DNA of 64,000 nt from Burkholderiales bacterium UBA2463 (GCA_002342295.1 DDPR01000010.1:57394-121393); one strand, 5' to 3'; positions 1 to 9,114 are shown, numbered from the stretch's first letter. Made by a program: numbers and translations. The notes: a model not told the origin generated them from the sequence alone.

Positions 1-54
1 CACGCTCAGAAGGCCCTCATGGAGTTTCTGCTTCTTGGAAGACTCTCAGACTGA
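1..54 (+). CDS. argF: Ornithine carbamoyltransferase, 3' end only (partial)
   Basis: The first 18 codons read HAQKALMEFLLLGRLSD followed by TGA. This matches the usual C-terminus of ArgF, the enzyme that makes citrulline from ornithine and carbamoyl phosphate. The rest of the gene lies before the window. The next gene, argG, uses citrulline, and argF-argG neighbours are common in Burkholderiales. The call rests on 17 residues plus context, so it is likely but not certain. Confidence 0.6.
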   Translation, partial: HAQKALMEFLLLGRLSD

Positions 55-79
55 GAATCGGTCGCACGCCTTTTATAAT
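51..79 (+). promoter_or_regulatory. Putative sigma-70 promoter of argG
   Basis: A perfect -10 box TATAAT lies at 74-79. A -35-like CTGAGA (4 of 6 matches to TTGACA) lies at 51-56, giving a 17-base spacer. The -35 box overlaps the argF stop codon at 52-54. The expected start site near 86 leaves a leader of about 17 bases that carries a GAGAGG ribosome-binding site before the argG ATG. Confidence 0.6.
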
Positions 80-102
80 CCGGCTTCCTGCAGAGAGGTT
101 CC

Positions 103-1350
103 ATGTCAAAGATTAAAAAAGTAGTACTCGCCTACTCGGGCGGACTCGACACATCCGTCATCCTGAAGTGGCTCCAAGACGAATACCGGTGTGAAGTCAT
201 CACCTTCACCGCTGACATTGGTCAGGGCGAAGAGCTGGAGCCCGCTCGGGCCAAAGCCAAAAAATTCGGCGTCAAAAAGATCTATGTCGAAGATCTCCGA
301 GAGGAGTTCGTGCGTGACTTCGTCTTTCCCATGTTCCGCGCGAACACCGTCTACGAGGGAGAGTATCTGCTGGGCACCTCTATCGCCCGCCCCCTCATCG
401 CCAAGCGTCTTGTTGAAATCGCTCAGGCCGAGAAGGCCGACGCCATCTCTCACGGGGCCACCGGCAAGGGCAATGATCAGGTTCGCTTTGAGCTGGGTGC
501 CTACGCCCTCATGCCCGGCGTACACGTCATTGCTCCCTGGCGCGAATGGGACCTTCTCTCTCGTGACAAACTCCTTGCATACGCTGACCAACACGGCATT
601 CCTGTGGACTACAAAAAGCGCAAGGGTGAGGCCCCATTTTCCATGGATGCCAACCTCCTGCACATCTCATACGAAGGGGGTGTGCTGGAAGATCCCAATC
701 GCGCGCCACCGGAGTCCGGTATGTGGCGTATCACCACACCCGTTGAGAAGGCCCCCAACAAGGCCGAAGAAATCGAACTTGAGTTCTCGCGAGGGGACCT
801 CTGCGCCATCAACGGCAAGAAGATGAAGGCCCATGAGCTTCTCGCCGAACTCAATCGGCTTGGTGGCAAACATGGCATTGGCCGGCTTGACCTCGTTGAG
901 AATCGATACGTGGGCATGAAGTCCCGGGGCTGCTACGAGACGCCGGGGGGAACCATCCTGCTGCGAGCGCACCGGGCCATTGAATCCATCACGCTCGATC
1001 GAGAGGTGGCCCACCTGAAGGACGATCTCATGCCCCGTTACGCCAGCCTCATCTACAACGGCTACTGGTGGTCCCCCGAGCGCCTCGCATTGCAAGTTCT
1101 CATCGACCACACCCAACAGCGCGTGACTGGCCATGTCCGGCTCAAACTCTTCAAGGGCCATGTCATCGTGCTCGGGCGCAAGAGCAAGGAGTCGCTCTTC
1201 GATGCTCGGATCAGCACGTTCGATGACGATGGAGGCGCCTACAACCAGGCTGATGCGGGAGGTTTCATCAAGCTGAACGCGCTTCGTATGCGCATCGCTG
1301 CCGCGAAGCGCTCCCAGACCTCGAGACCCGCCAGTCGCAAGAAGTCCTAA
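103..1350 (+). CDS. argG: Argininosuccinate synthase
   Basis: Joins citrulline and aspartate, using ATP, to make argininosuccinate in cytoplasmic arginine biosynthesis. The 415-residue protein has the N-type ATP pyrophosphatase loop SGGLDTS at residues 12-18, close to the N-terminus as usual, and full family length. The family segments LLGTSIARPLIAK and SHGATGKGNDQVRFE are both present. The ATG is preceded by a GAGAGG Shine-Dalgarno sequence and by its own promoter-like TATAAT. It follows the end of argF and is followed 23 bases later by yajQ. Very secure call. Confidence 0.97.
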   Translation: MSKIKKVVLAYSGGLDTSVILKWLQDEYRCEVITFTADIGQGEELEPARAKAKKFGVKKIYVEDLREEFVRDFVFPMFRANTVYEGEYLLGTSIARPLIAKRLVEIAQAEKADAISHGATGKGNDQVRFELGAYALMPGVHVIAPWREWDLLSRDKLLAYADQHGIPVDYKKRKGEAPFSMDANLLHISYEGGVLEDPNRAPPESGMWRITTPVEKAPNKAEEIELEFSRGDLCAINGKKMKAHELLAELNRLGGKHGIGRLDLVENRYVGMKSRGCYETPGGTILLRAHRAIESITLDREVAHLKDDLMPRYASLIYNGYWWSPERLALQVLIDHTQQRVTGHVRLKLFKGHVIVLGRKSKESLFDARISTFDDDGGAYNQADAGGFIKLNALRMRIAAAKRSQTSRPASRKKS

Positions 1351-1373
1351 CCCATTCGCAGACGGAGATTACG

Positions 1374-1859
1374 ATGCCCTCATTTGATGCCACCCTCGAG
1401 GCCGACATGACCGAACTGCGAAACGCAGTGGACCAGGCGAGCAAGGAAATTGGTACCCGTTTCGACTTTAAAGGGTCGAGTGCGAAAGTTGAGCAGAAGG
1501 AGCGTGAGCTCTCATGTTTTGCAGACAATGAGTTTCAACTCGGGCAGGTTCGAGAGGTGCTCATCGCAAAGTGCGCCAAGAGAGGTGTGGACGTGCGCTT
1601 CCTTGACATCGCGAAGCCCCAGCCCATCGGTGGAGACAAACTCAAGCAGATCATTACCGTTCGCCACGGCATCTCGGGCGAGGATGCCAAGAAGATTGTT
1701 CGCATCATCAAGGACAGCAAGATGAAGGTCCAGGCCGCCATTCAAGGGGACGCGGTCCGCGTGACGGGGGGCAAGCGGGATGACCTCCAGGCCGTGATGG
1801 CCCTCCTCAAAAAAGACGTCAGCGAACTGCCACTGTCTTTTGGGAATTTTCGCGACTAG
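1374..1859 (+). CDS. yajQ: YajQ family nucleotide-binding protein
   Basis: A 161-residue protein of the YajQ (DUF520) family. It starts with the typical MPSFDATLEADMTELRNAV and contains the family segment FDFKGSSAKVEQKE. Members have two ferredoxin-like folds and bind nucleotides; some bind cyclic di-GMP and act with transcription factors. The specific role here is unknown. The last 41 bases overlap, tail to tail, the end of dxs on the opposite strand. The ATG follows a GGAG ribosome-binding site. Confidence 0.92.
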   Translation: MPSFDATLEADMTELRNAVDQASKEIGTRFDFKGSSAKVEQKERELSCFADNEFQLGQVREVLIAKCAKRGVDVRFLDIAKPQPIGGDKLKQIITVRHGISGEDAKKIVRIIKDSKMKVQAAIQGDAVRVTGGKRDDLQAVMALLKKDVSELPLSFGNFRD

Positions 1860-3771
1860 CCTGCTCTGACGACTGAGCGGCAATCAGGCCGGCGCGGTAT
1901 CGAACCGAAGCCTCAATTCCAAGAGCATCGAGCCCCTCACGGGCCAACAGCGCAGCATGGTCTCCATGATCAATAAAGTGATCCGGCAGACCGAGGTGAT
2001 AGATCGGGATCATGGGGACCGCGTCGCCGAGCGCAACAAGCGCCTCAGCGACCGCCGATCCTGCTCCCCCTGAAATCACATGCTCCTCGATGGTGACCAA
2101 GAGATCGTGGCGATGCGAGATCTCGACAATCATGTCGTGATCGAGGGGTTTGACAAAACGCATGTTCACCACGGTTGCGTGGAGAGACTCTGCGGCCTTG
2201 AGCGCGGGGCCCACCATGCTGCCAAAGGCCAATAGGGCCACTCGGAGCCCGTGCGGACCCACGCTGCCTTCTCGAAGGCGCTCCGCCCGGCCCACCTCAA
2301 GGGGCTCGAGTGATGTTCCCGCAGGAATGCCCAGACCTGCCCCGCGTGGGTAGCGCACGGCCGACGGTCCATCAATGTGAAGTCCGGTGCTGAGCATGGC
2401 GCGACACTCGGGCTCGTCCTTCGGTGCCATGACGACCATGTTGGGCACACACCGCAAGAAGGCCATGTCGAAGGCTCCCGCATGGGTCGCGCCATCCGCA
2501 CCCACCAGACCCGCGCGGTCAATCGCAAAGAGCACCGGTAGATTCTGAAGGGCGACATCGTGGATCAGCTGATCGTAGCCCCGCTGCAGGAACGTCGAAT
2601 AGATTGCAACGACGGGCCGAAGGCCCTCACAGGCCATACCCGCTGCAACCGTGACGGCATGCTGCTCGGCAATCGCAACATCGTGGTAGCGACTCGGGAA
2701 ACGCTGGGAGAACTCCACCATGCCAGAGCCTTCGCGCATGGCCGGGGTAATGCCAACCACGCGGTCATCTGCGGTGGCGGCATCACAGAGCCAGTCGCCA
2801 AAGACCGTCGAATAGGTAGGCTTCGGCGCTGCGCTGGGGGGTTTGAGACCGACTGCTGGGTCGAACTTGCCGGGCCCGTGATAGGTGATGGGATCCTCCT
2901 CGGCTCGGGCGTATCCCTGACCCTTCTTGGTGATGACGTGAAGAAACTGTGGGCCCTTGAGTTCACGAAGGTTTTGCAAGGCCGGAATGAGCGCATCGAG
3001 ATCATGCCCATCGATGGGGCCAAAGTAGTTAAAGCCAAACTCTTCGAAAAGGGTGTTAGATCCCACCAGACTCTTGGCGCCCCCCTCCAGCCGCTTGGCA
3101 ATATCAAGCATGGGTGGAACGGCTGAGAGCACCTGCTTGCCAAGTTCCCGCGCGGCCGAATAAAAGCGTCCCGTCATGAGTCGGGCCAGGTAATTGGCCA
3201 TTGCGCCCACGGGTGGGGAAATCGACATCTCGTTGTCGTTCAGGATGACCAGAAGGTCGATATCCTTGTGGATCCCCGCGTTGTTCATGGCCTCAAAGGC
3301 CATGCCCGCACTCATCGCGCCATCACCGATGACTGCCACATGACGCCGACGATTGGGGCCTCGATGCTCCCCCTTCTGGCGACTCGCCAAGGCCATACCC
3401 AATGCAGCCGAAATCGATGTCGAAGAGTGGGCCGTTCCGAAGTGGTCGTACTCACTCTCGCACCGACGAGGAAACCCTGAGATGCCGTCGAGCTGTCGCA
3501 GCGTCGCCATCTGATCGCGCCGCCCCGTCAATATCTTGTGCGGGTAGCTCTGGTGACCAACATCCCAGATGAGGCGGTCAAACGGCGTCTGAAAGACTGT
3601 GTGGATAGCGACCGTCAACTCGACTGTGCCGAGGTTCGATGACAGATGACCCCCGGTTCCCGCCACGGAGTGAAGGAGGAATTCTCGCAACTCTTCAGAT
3701 AGATCCTTGAGCTGCCGACGGCTTAGAAGCCGGAGATCTTGGGGGGACTGGATGTCAGAAAGAAGGCCCAT
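1819..3771 (-). CDS. dxs: 1-deoxy-D-xylulose-5-phosphate synthase
   Basis: Thiamine-diphosphate enzyme that condenses pyruvate and glyceraldehyde 3-phosphate, the first step of the MEP isoprenoid pathway. The 650-residue protein shows GGHLSSNLG at 40-48, the GDG motif of the ThDP site at 149-151, and a transketolase-like pyrimidine domain with AEQHAVTVAAGMA. It lies directly downstream of ispA and xseB on the same strand, an isoprenoid gene group common in proteobacteria. Its C-terminal end, about 15 residues beyond the usual length, overlaps yajQ by 41 bases on the opposite strand. Confidence 0.96.
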   Translation of the reverse strand: MGLLSDIQSPQDLRLLSRRQLKDLSEELREFLLHSVAGTGGHLSSNLGTVELTVAIHTVFQTPFDRLIWDVGHQSYPHKILTGRRDQMATLRQLDGISGFPRRCESEYDHFGTAHSSTSISAALGMALASRQKGEHRGPNRRRHVAVIGDGAMSAGMAFEAMNNAGIHKDIDLLVILNDNEMSISPPVGAMANYLARLMTGRFYSAARELGKQVLSAVPPMLDIAKRLEGGAKSLVGSNTLFEEFGFNYFGPIDGHDLDALIPALQNLRELKGPQFLHVITKKGQGYARAEEDPITYHGPGKFDPAVGLKPPSAAPKPTYSTVFGDWLCDAATADDRVVGITPAMREGSGMVEFSQRFPSRYHDVAIAEQHAVTVAAGMACEGLRPVVAIYSTFLQRGYDQLIHDVALQNLPVLFAIDRAGLVGADGATHAGAFDMAFLRCVPNMVVMAPKDEPECRAMLSTGLHIDGPSAVRYPRGAGLGIPAGTSLEPLEVGRAERLREGSVGPHGLRVALLAFGSMVGPALKAAESLHATVVNMRFVKPLDHDMIVEISHRHDLLVTIEEHVISGGAGSAVAEALVALGDAVPMIPIYHLGLPDHFIDHGDHAALLAREGLDALGIEASVRYRAGLIAAQSSEQASRENSQKTVAVR

Positions 3772-3785
3772 GACCGCAAGATGAC

Positions 3786-4703
3786 CTAATGAGCCCGTCG
3801 CGTCAATGCGTGTGCAATTTCCCTCAGGGGATCCGCCTCCGCCCCAAAGGTCTCGAGCGCGGCCAGCGCCTGCACGTGCAGCTGAGCGGCATAGTCGCGG
3901 CTCGCCACAGGGCCGAGCAGGGATATGAAGGTGGGCTTGCCATTCTCACGGTCCTTGCCTGCGGTCTTTCCGAGCGTCTGCGTATCGGACTGCGCGTCCA
4001 GGATGTCATCAACCACCTGAAATGCCAGCCCGAGCAGCTCGGCAAAGCGTGTGAGAGCGCCAAATGCCTGCGAGTCAGAGCCGTGGGGGCCGGCCAGCGC
4101 CCCGATCTGCACGGCCGCTCGGATAAGGGCTCCTGTCTTCAGGCGATGCATGTCCTCGAGCTCCGCCTGCGTCATCGTCTGACCCACCACACCAATATCG
4201 ACGGCCTGACCGCCCGCCATGCCAGTCGCCCCTGTTGCCTGTGCAAGGCTCCGGACCATCGGTAAACAGCGCTCCGGCGGCGCACCACAGCTCGTAACCA
4301 GTTCAAAGCCGAGGGTCTGCAGCGCATCGCCCACCAGGAGCGCGGTGGCCTCGTCAAAGGCCACATGCACCGTAGGCTGACCCCTCCGAAGTGCATCGTC
4401 GTCCATGCAGGGCAGATCGTCGTGGACCAGGGAGAATGCATGAACGCACTCCAGTGCGCAGGCCAGATCAAGCGAGGTCTGGGACAGGGGATCCGCTCCC
4501 GTCGCGCGGGCGGCACCCATCAGGAGAAGCCCCCGAACTCGCTTTCCGCCGTTCAGAACACCATGGCGCATGGCTGCCCAGAGTCGCGAGAGGTGGAGCT
4601 TGCTGGCCTCACATCGCGTACTGATCTCTGGAGAGAGCAGCAGTAACAGGCGCGACTCCAGCGGTGCTCGCCACTGCGGCAGCAGGCCGCCCTCTTGGGT
4701 CAT
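3786..4703 (-). CDS. ispA: Farnesyl diphosphate synthase (polyprenyl synthetase family)
   Basis: Adds isopentenyl diphosphate to allylic diphosphates to form farnesyl diphosphate for quinones and undecaprenyl carriers. The 305-residue protein carries the first aspartate-rich motif DDLPCMDDD at 95-103 and the second, DDILD, near residue 230, both metal-binding. The GGKRVRG substrate motif is near residue 52. The start codon overlaps the xseB stop by 4 bases, and dxs follows 14 bases downstream, so the three genes are probably cotranscribed. Confidence 0.95.
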   Translation of the reverse strand: MTQEGGLLPQWRAPLESRLLLLLSPEISTRCEASKLHLSRLWAAMRHGVLNGGKRVRGLLLMGAARATGADPLSQTSLDLACALECVHAFSLVHDDLPCMDDDALRRGQPTVHVAFDEATALLVGDALQTLGFELVTSCGAPPERCLPMVRSLAQATGATGMAGGQAVDIGVVGQTMTQAELEDMHRLKTGALIRAAVQIGALAGPHGSDSQAFGALTRFAELLGLAFQVVDDILDAQSDTQTLGKTAGKDRENGKPTFISLLGPVASRDYAAQLHVQALAALETFGAEADPLREIAHALTRRAH

Positions 4704-4978
4704 GCCTCGGGCGTCAGGATGTCGCTGCGAGCGACGGATCTCGAGCCCTGAGCATCAATGATGTCAAGCTCCCTCTGAGCGTGGGTCAGGAGGGCCTGGG
4801 CATGCTTGAGAAGAGCACTTCCATGCTGATAGGCAGCAAGCGACTCAGCCAGCCCAAGCTCACCCGATTCGAGGCGTCGAGTCTGCTCGTCCAACGCTTT
4901 CATGGCCTCCTCAAAGCTCATGTCAGCAGACACAGACGAGGGAGGTTGGCTTGCGACTTCCTGGGGGGTCGAACTCAT
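4700..4978 (-). CDS. xseB: Exodeoxyribonuclease VII small subunit
   Basis: A 92-residue protein with the XseB core SFEEAMKALDEQTRRLESGE and a helical C-terminal half. It pairs with XseA (not in this window) to degrade single-stranded DNA. It is the first gene of the xseB-ispA-dxs run. No Shine-Dalgarno sequence precedes the ATG. Instead a TAAAAT hexamer lies 6 bases upstream, so the mRNA may be leaderless. Confidence 0.9.
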   Translation of the reverse strand: MSSTPQEVASQPPSSVSADMSFEEAMKALDEQTRRLESGELGLAESLAAYQHGSALLKHAQALLTHAQRELDIIDAQGSRSVARSDILTPEA

Positions 4979-5040
4979 CGTCCCATTTTATCTGAAGGGG
5001 TTATACTTGCGCCCTTTCTTTGGCTTCGGGGGAGAGTCTG
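4979..5040. promoter_or_regulatory. Divergent promoter region between xseB and the Rieske oxygenase gene
   Basis: A plus-strand -10 box TATACT lies at 5002-5007 and would start transcription near 5014, about 27 bases before the oxygenase ATG. A minus-strand TAAAAT (4985-4990) lies 6 bases before the xseB ATG. I see no convincing -35 box for either, so both calls are tentative. Confidence 0.35.
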
Positions 5041-6138
5041 ATGTCTGATGTCGGAACCCTTTCTCGGCTTGCTCCTAGCAATGCGCAATTGCCGGTTCAG
5101 GCCTATTTTGATGAAGCGCTTCTAGCCCAAGAGCGCATCCATTGTTTTCAGTCAGGGCCCGGCTACATCGGGCATCGCCTGATGGTGCCCTCGCCGGGGC
5201 AATTCCAGACAGTGGTGCACGAGGATCACGGCCGAGTGCTTGTGCACGGCCCCCAGGGCATTGAGCTCCTCTCAAACATCTGCCGCCATCGTCAGGCCAT
5301 CATGCTGGAGGGGTCTGGACACACCGAGGCCATCGTCTGCCCACTGCATCGCTGGACCTACGACCTGCAGGGCCAACTAATCGGGGCGCCGCACTTCGAT
5401 CAGGACCCGTGCAGGCATCTGAATCGACAGTCCCTTCACGAGTGGAATGGACTGCTCTTTGAGGGCGACGGCTCGCTGCTCAAGGAATTGGAGACCGTGC
5501 CTTTCTTCGAGCAGCTCAACTTTGACGGCTACGTCTTTCACTCTGCCCAGACGCATCGATGCGATTACAACTGGAAGACGTTCGTTGAGGTATACATGGA
5601 CGACTACCACGTCGCCCCCTTTCACCCTGGGCTCGGGCGTTTTGTGAATTGTGGCCGACTGCGCTGGCACTTCGGACAGAACTACAACATTCAGGCTGTG
5701 GGGATCACGCCACTCAACGATGGGGCGACCCCGGTCTACCATCGCTGGCAACAAGAGGTCTTGCGGCTTCACGGACGACTGCCCGAGCACGGGGCCATCT
5801 GGATGACCATCTACCCAAATGTGATGGTTGAGTGGTACCCCAAGGTGCTCGTGGTGAGCCACCTCCACCCCATCTCCGCTCGGCAGACCCTCAACCGCAT
5901 CGAGTTTTACTACCCCGAAGAAATCGCCTACTTCGAACCGACCTACATCGAGGCCCAACAGGCGGCCTACAACGAAACGGTTCTAGAGGACGATGAGATC
6001 GCCGTGCGCATGGACCGTGGTCGACAAGCGCTTTTGCGGGCAGGGCGCAACGAGATCGGCCCTTATCACTCGCCCATGGAAGACGGCATGCTCCACTTTC
6101 ACGAGGTCCTTCGAAAACGGCTTGGACCAGCCCTGTGA
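5041..6138 (+). CDS. Rieske aromatic-ring-hydroxylating dioxygenase, alpha subunit
   Basis: Oxygenase component with an N-terminal Rieske [2Fe-2S] domain (C81-x-H83 ... C100-x-x-H103) and a C-terminal catalytic domain. The mononuclear iron ligands are probably H190 and H195 in the segment DDYHVAPFH. The family covers ring-hydroxylating dioxygenases and choline/carnitine-type monooxygenases; the substrate cannot be read from the sequence. The ATG at 5041 was chosen because GGGGGAGAG sits 4-5 bases before it; an in-frame TTG at 5020 lacks such a site. No small subunit or reductase gene is adjacent. The stop overlaps the GTG of the next gene, a sulfurtransferase, by 4 bases. Confidence 0.85.
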   Translation: MSDVGTLSRLAPSNAQLPVQAYFDEALLAQERIHCFQSGPGYIGHRLMVPSPGQFQTVVHEDHGRVLVHGPQGIELLSNICRHRQAIMLEGSGHTEAIVCPLHRWTYDLQGQLIGAPHFDQDPCRHLNRQSLHEWNGLLFEGDGSLLKELETVPFFEQLNFDGYVFHSAQTHRCDYNWKTFVEVYMDDYHVAPFHPGLGRFVNCGRLRWHFGQNYNIQAVGITPLNDGATPVYHRWQQEVLRLHGRLPEHGAIWMTIYPNVMVEWYPKVLVVSHLHPISARQTLNRIEFYYPEEIAYFEPTYIEAQQAAYNETVLEDDEIAVRMDRGRQALLRAGRNEIGPYHSPMEDGMLHFHEVLRKRLGPAL

Positions 6139-6983
6139 GCCCCCTCATCACGCCCGCTCAACTCATCGCCGAACCCGGCGATGTCATCGTCGTGGATGTT
6201 CGTCACGATCTGTCCAACCCCACGGCGGGCCTTCTCGCCTATGCGGCGGGACACCTTCCGAATGCTGCCTTTCTCTCGGTCGATGAGGATCTGGCGGGTG
6301 ATGCGTCAAGGGGCAATGGGGGCCGACACCCCCTTCCCAGACCCGAGGATTTCGTCAAAAGGCTTGCTGAGCTTGGGGCAAACGACCAGACGCTGCTTGT
6401 TGCCTACGATGCCTCCGGCGCCATGTTTGCAGCTCGTTTCTGGTGGCTGTGCCGCTGGATCGGCCACCCTCGAGTCGCAGTACTGGACGGGGGTCTGCAG
6501 GCCTGGGTCCAGGAAGGGGGGCTCCTCTCTTCCGAAGAATACAAACCAAGACGCAAGGGGCGACTGAGCCTTCGGCCCACGCTCTGCCCTCGCTGGGGCC
6601 TCGACGTGGTGGAGGAATGGGTCAAGAGCGGCTCAGACCGAGAATTGGCGGTCTTGCTTGACGCCCGAGCGGCGGAGCGCTTCCGAGGCGAGGTCGAGCC
6701 CATCGACCCCGTGGCAGGCCATATTCCCGGCGCGCTCAACCGGCCCTATGCACTCAATCTGTCGGAGCAGGGTCGCTTCAAGGCACCAGACGCCCTAAAG
6801 TCTGAGTTCGAGACACTCCTTGAGGGCGCTGACCCCTCATCCGTGGTGCACACATGCGGATCGGGCATCTCTGCCTGCCACAACCTGCTGGCCATGGAGG
6901 CAGCCGGGCTGGTGGGGAGCGCGCTCTACCCCGGATCCTGGAGCGAGTGGTGCGCTCGCGGCGCTAAACAACCCGCAGTCTGA
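6135..6983 (+). CDS. Thiosulfate/3-mercaptopyruvate sulfurtransferase (tandem rhodanese)
   Basis: A 282-residue protein with two rhodanese domains, starting at a GTG that overlaps the oxygenase stop (GTGA). The first domain is inactive-type; the second carries the active-site loop CGSGISA with Cys241, expected to bear the persulfide. GSGI-type loops are common among thiosulfate and mercaptopyruvate sulfurtransferases, and the donor cannot be decided here. There is no signal peptide, so it should be cytoplasmic. Translational coupling to the Rieske gene suggests a shared role or shared regulation, for example in iron-sulfur or sulfur chemistry, but this is inference. The last 20 bases overlap the opposite-strand FAH-family gene. 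Confidence 0.87.
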   Translation: MSPLITPAQLIAEPGDVIVVDVRHDLSNPTAGLLAYAAGHLPNAAFLSVDEDLAGDASRGNGGRHPLPRPEDFVKRLAELGANDQTLLVAYDASGAMFAARFWWLCRWIGHPRVAVLDGGLQAWVQEGGLLSSEEYKPRRKGRLSLRPTLCPRWGLDVVEEWVKSGSDRELAVLLDARAAERFRGEVEPIDPVAGHIPGALNRPYALNLSEQGRFKAPDALKSEFETLLEGADPSSVVHTCGSGISACHNLLAMEAAGLVGSALYPGSWSEWCARGAKQPAV

Positions 6984-7659
6984 GCCCGGGAAGATTCGGG
7001 GCAGAGGCCTCGAGCACATCGCCTCGGGAGATGGCTGCCACTCCCGCCGGCGTGCCTGTGTAAATCAGGTCTCCGGGCGCAAGGCGCCAAGCTTTCGAGA
7101 GCTCACAAATCACCTCGTTCGTCGACCAGATGAGTTGCCGAAGGTCGCCCTTCTGCCGTGTCTGACCATTGACCTTGAGGGACACCTCACCCTGCGTGAG
7201 CTCGCCGGTCTGGGCGATGGAAACGAGGGGACCAATCGGCGCGCCATGGTCAAAGGCCTTGCCGATCTCCCATGGCTTCGACCCCTTCTTCATCTCGGCC
7301 TGACGATCGCGACGCGTCATGTCAAGGCCAAGTGCATAACCCCAAATCGCTGAGCGGGCCTCATCGAGCGAGAGATTGCTGCCACCCTTCCCGAGCGCCA
7401 CAACCAACTCCACCTCGTGATGGCAGTCCTCGGTGGCGACGGGGTAAGGCCACTGCGCCTCAACGCCCTCGGCCACCTCGAACAGCGCATCAGCCGGTTT
7501 CATAAAAAAGAATGGTGGCTCTCGGCCGGTATCGCCCATCTCGATGGCGTGGTCCGCGTAGTTGCGACCTACGCAGTACACGCGACGCACTGCGAACCGA
7601 TCGGTGGCGTGATGGATGGGAAGGGTTGTGGGCGTCACGATGGGAAGGTTCATTGGCAT
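6964..7659 (-). CDS. Fumarylacetoacetate hydrolase family protein
   Basis: A 231-residue single-domain FAH-family protein, similar in layout to YcgM/FAHD1-type acylpyruvate hydrolases or oxaloacetate decarboxylases. The segments CVGRNYADHAIEMG, PPFFFMKPADAL and the metal-binding region with HHEVELVVALGK are seen, as is the C-terminal GDLIYTGTPAGVA. These enzymes use a divalent metal to cleave C-C bonds in beta-dicarbonyl compounds. The start lies 5 bases after the dnaB stop on the same strand, so it may be the last gene of that run. Confidence 0.88.
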   Translation of the reverse strand: MPMNLPIVTPTTLPIHHATDRFAVRRVYCVGRNYADHAIEMGDTGREPPFFFMKPADALFEVAEGVEAQWPYPVATEDCHHEVELVVALGKGGSNLSLDEARSAIWGYALGLDMTRRDRQAEMKKGSKPWEIGKAFDHGAPIGPLVSIAQTGELTQGEVSLKVNGQTRQKGDLRQLIWSTNEVICELSKAWRLAPGDLIYTGTPAGVAAISRGDVLEASAPNLPGLRLRVV

Positions 7660-7664
7660 TCTCT

Positions 7665-9050
7665 TTAAAAAGGTGCCTCTCCGTAGCCAGTTGCGGCAGG
7701 CGGGGCGTGGTTGTCGAACTTCGTGAATTGTCCAAGAAAGGTGAGTCGAACAAGACCGGTCGGGCCATTGCGCTGTTTCCCGATGATGATCTCGGCCACC
7801 CCCTTGTCTGGAGAATCGTTGCGATAGACCTCGTCACGATAGATAAACAAGATGACATCGGCATCTTGCTCAATGGCACCCGACTCTCGCAGATCACTCA
7901 TGACCGGCCGCTTATCGGTGCGCTGCTCCACGGTTCGGTTGAGCTGGGAGAGGGCGATCACTGGACAGTTGAGCTCCTTGGCCAGGGCCTTCAGCGATCG
8001 CGTGATTTCAGAGATCTCGGTGGTCCGGTTTTCATTGTTGCTCGTGCCGCTCATGAGCTGGATGTAGTCCACAATGATGAGCTTGAGCCCTCCGGACTGA
8101 CGTGCAAGCCTGCGCGCTCGCGAGCGCAGCTCGAGCGGATTGAGCCCCGGTGTCTCGTCAATATGGACCTGAACGCCCTCGAGCCTCTTGACGGCATAGG
8201 TGAGGCGGTCCCAATCCTCTTCTAGCAGTCGTCCTGTTCGAACCCGCTGCGCGTCGATTCGACCCACCGAGCAGAGCATGCGAACAGCCAGCTGTTCGGC
8301 GCCCATCTCCATGCTGAATACCGCGATTGGCAGGCCCTGGTCCACGGCAACATACTCACCGATGTTGAGCGCGAACGAGGTCTTGCCCATGCTGGGTCGG
8401 CCCGCCACGATAATGAGGTCTCCGCCGTGCATGCCGGCGGTCTTCTGATCGAGGTCGACAAAGCCCGATGGAATGCCGGTGACATCCGATGGATTGGGAT
8501 TTGTCGCGAGCTCGTCGATCCGCTTGACGACCGTTTTGACCAGCTGATCAAAGGCCGGCGTGCCCTGAGCGCCACGCATGCCCTCCTCTGCGATTCGAAA
8601 GATCTTGGTCTCCGCCTCGTCCAGCACCTGCCGCGTGTCCTTGCCCTCCGGACTCAGCGCGGTGGTGGCAATCTCATCACTGACTGAGACCAGCTGTCGA
8701 AGAACGGCCCGATCGCGAACGATCTCGCCGTAGCGTCGGATGTTCGCGGCGGAGGGCGTTTCCTGGGCCAGGGCATTCAGGTAGGGCAGACCACCCACCT
8801 CCTCGGCGCGCCCCAGAGACTGAAGATTCTCGAAGACCGTCACCACATCGGCCGGTCGAGACTGCTCGACGAGCCGAGTGATGGCCTCATAGATAAGCCG
8901 ATGCTCTGCACGGTAAAAGTCAGAGCCGCGCAGCAAATCGCCAATGCGATCCCACGCTGCGTTGTCAATCAGGAGACCGCCAAGCACGGCGGCCTCAGCC
9001 TCGGCCGAATGCGGCGGCAACCTCAGCGCAAGCGTCTGAGAGTCAGCCAC
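7665..9050 (-). CDS. dnaB: Replicative DNA helicase DnaB
   Basis: The hexameric helicase that unwinds DNA at the replication fork. The 461-residue protein has an N-terminal primase-interacting domain (PPHSAEAEAAVLGGLLID) and a RecA-like C-terminal domain with Walker A GRPSMGKTS. The DnaB segments IVDYIQLMSG and LSQLNRTVEQR follow. It lies downstream of rpsF-priB-rpsR-rplI on the same strand, the classical order. No intein is seen. Confidence 0.97.
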   Translation of the reverse strand: MADSQTLALRLPPHSAEAEAAVLGGLLIDNAAWDRIGDLLRGSDFYRAEHRLIYEAITRLVEQSRPADVVTVFENLQSLGRAEEVGGLPYLNALAQETPSAANIRRYGEIVRDRAVLRQLVSVSDEIATTALSPEGKDTRQVLDEAETKIFRIAEEGMRGAQGTPAFDQLVKTVVKRIDELATNPNPSDVTGIPSGFVDLDQKTAGMHGGDLIIVAGRPSMGKTSFALNIGEYVAVDQGLPIAVFSMEMGAEQLAVRMLCSVGRIDAQRVRTGRLLEEDWDRLTYAVKRLEGVQVHIDETPGLNPLELRSRARRLARQSGGLKLIIVDYIQLMSGTSNNENRTTEISEITRSLKALAKELNCPVIALSQLNRTVEQRTDKRPVMSDLRESGAIEQDADVILFIYRDEVYRNDSPDKGVAEIIIGKQRNGPTGLVRLTFLGQFTKFDNHAPPAATGYGEAPF

Positions 9051-9114
9051 GAAGAGGGTCTCGCAACTCGCTCACCCCGTCCCAGCTCATCCGTCCGACC
9101 CCTCCGACCGTCCC

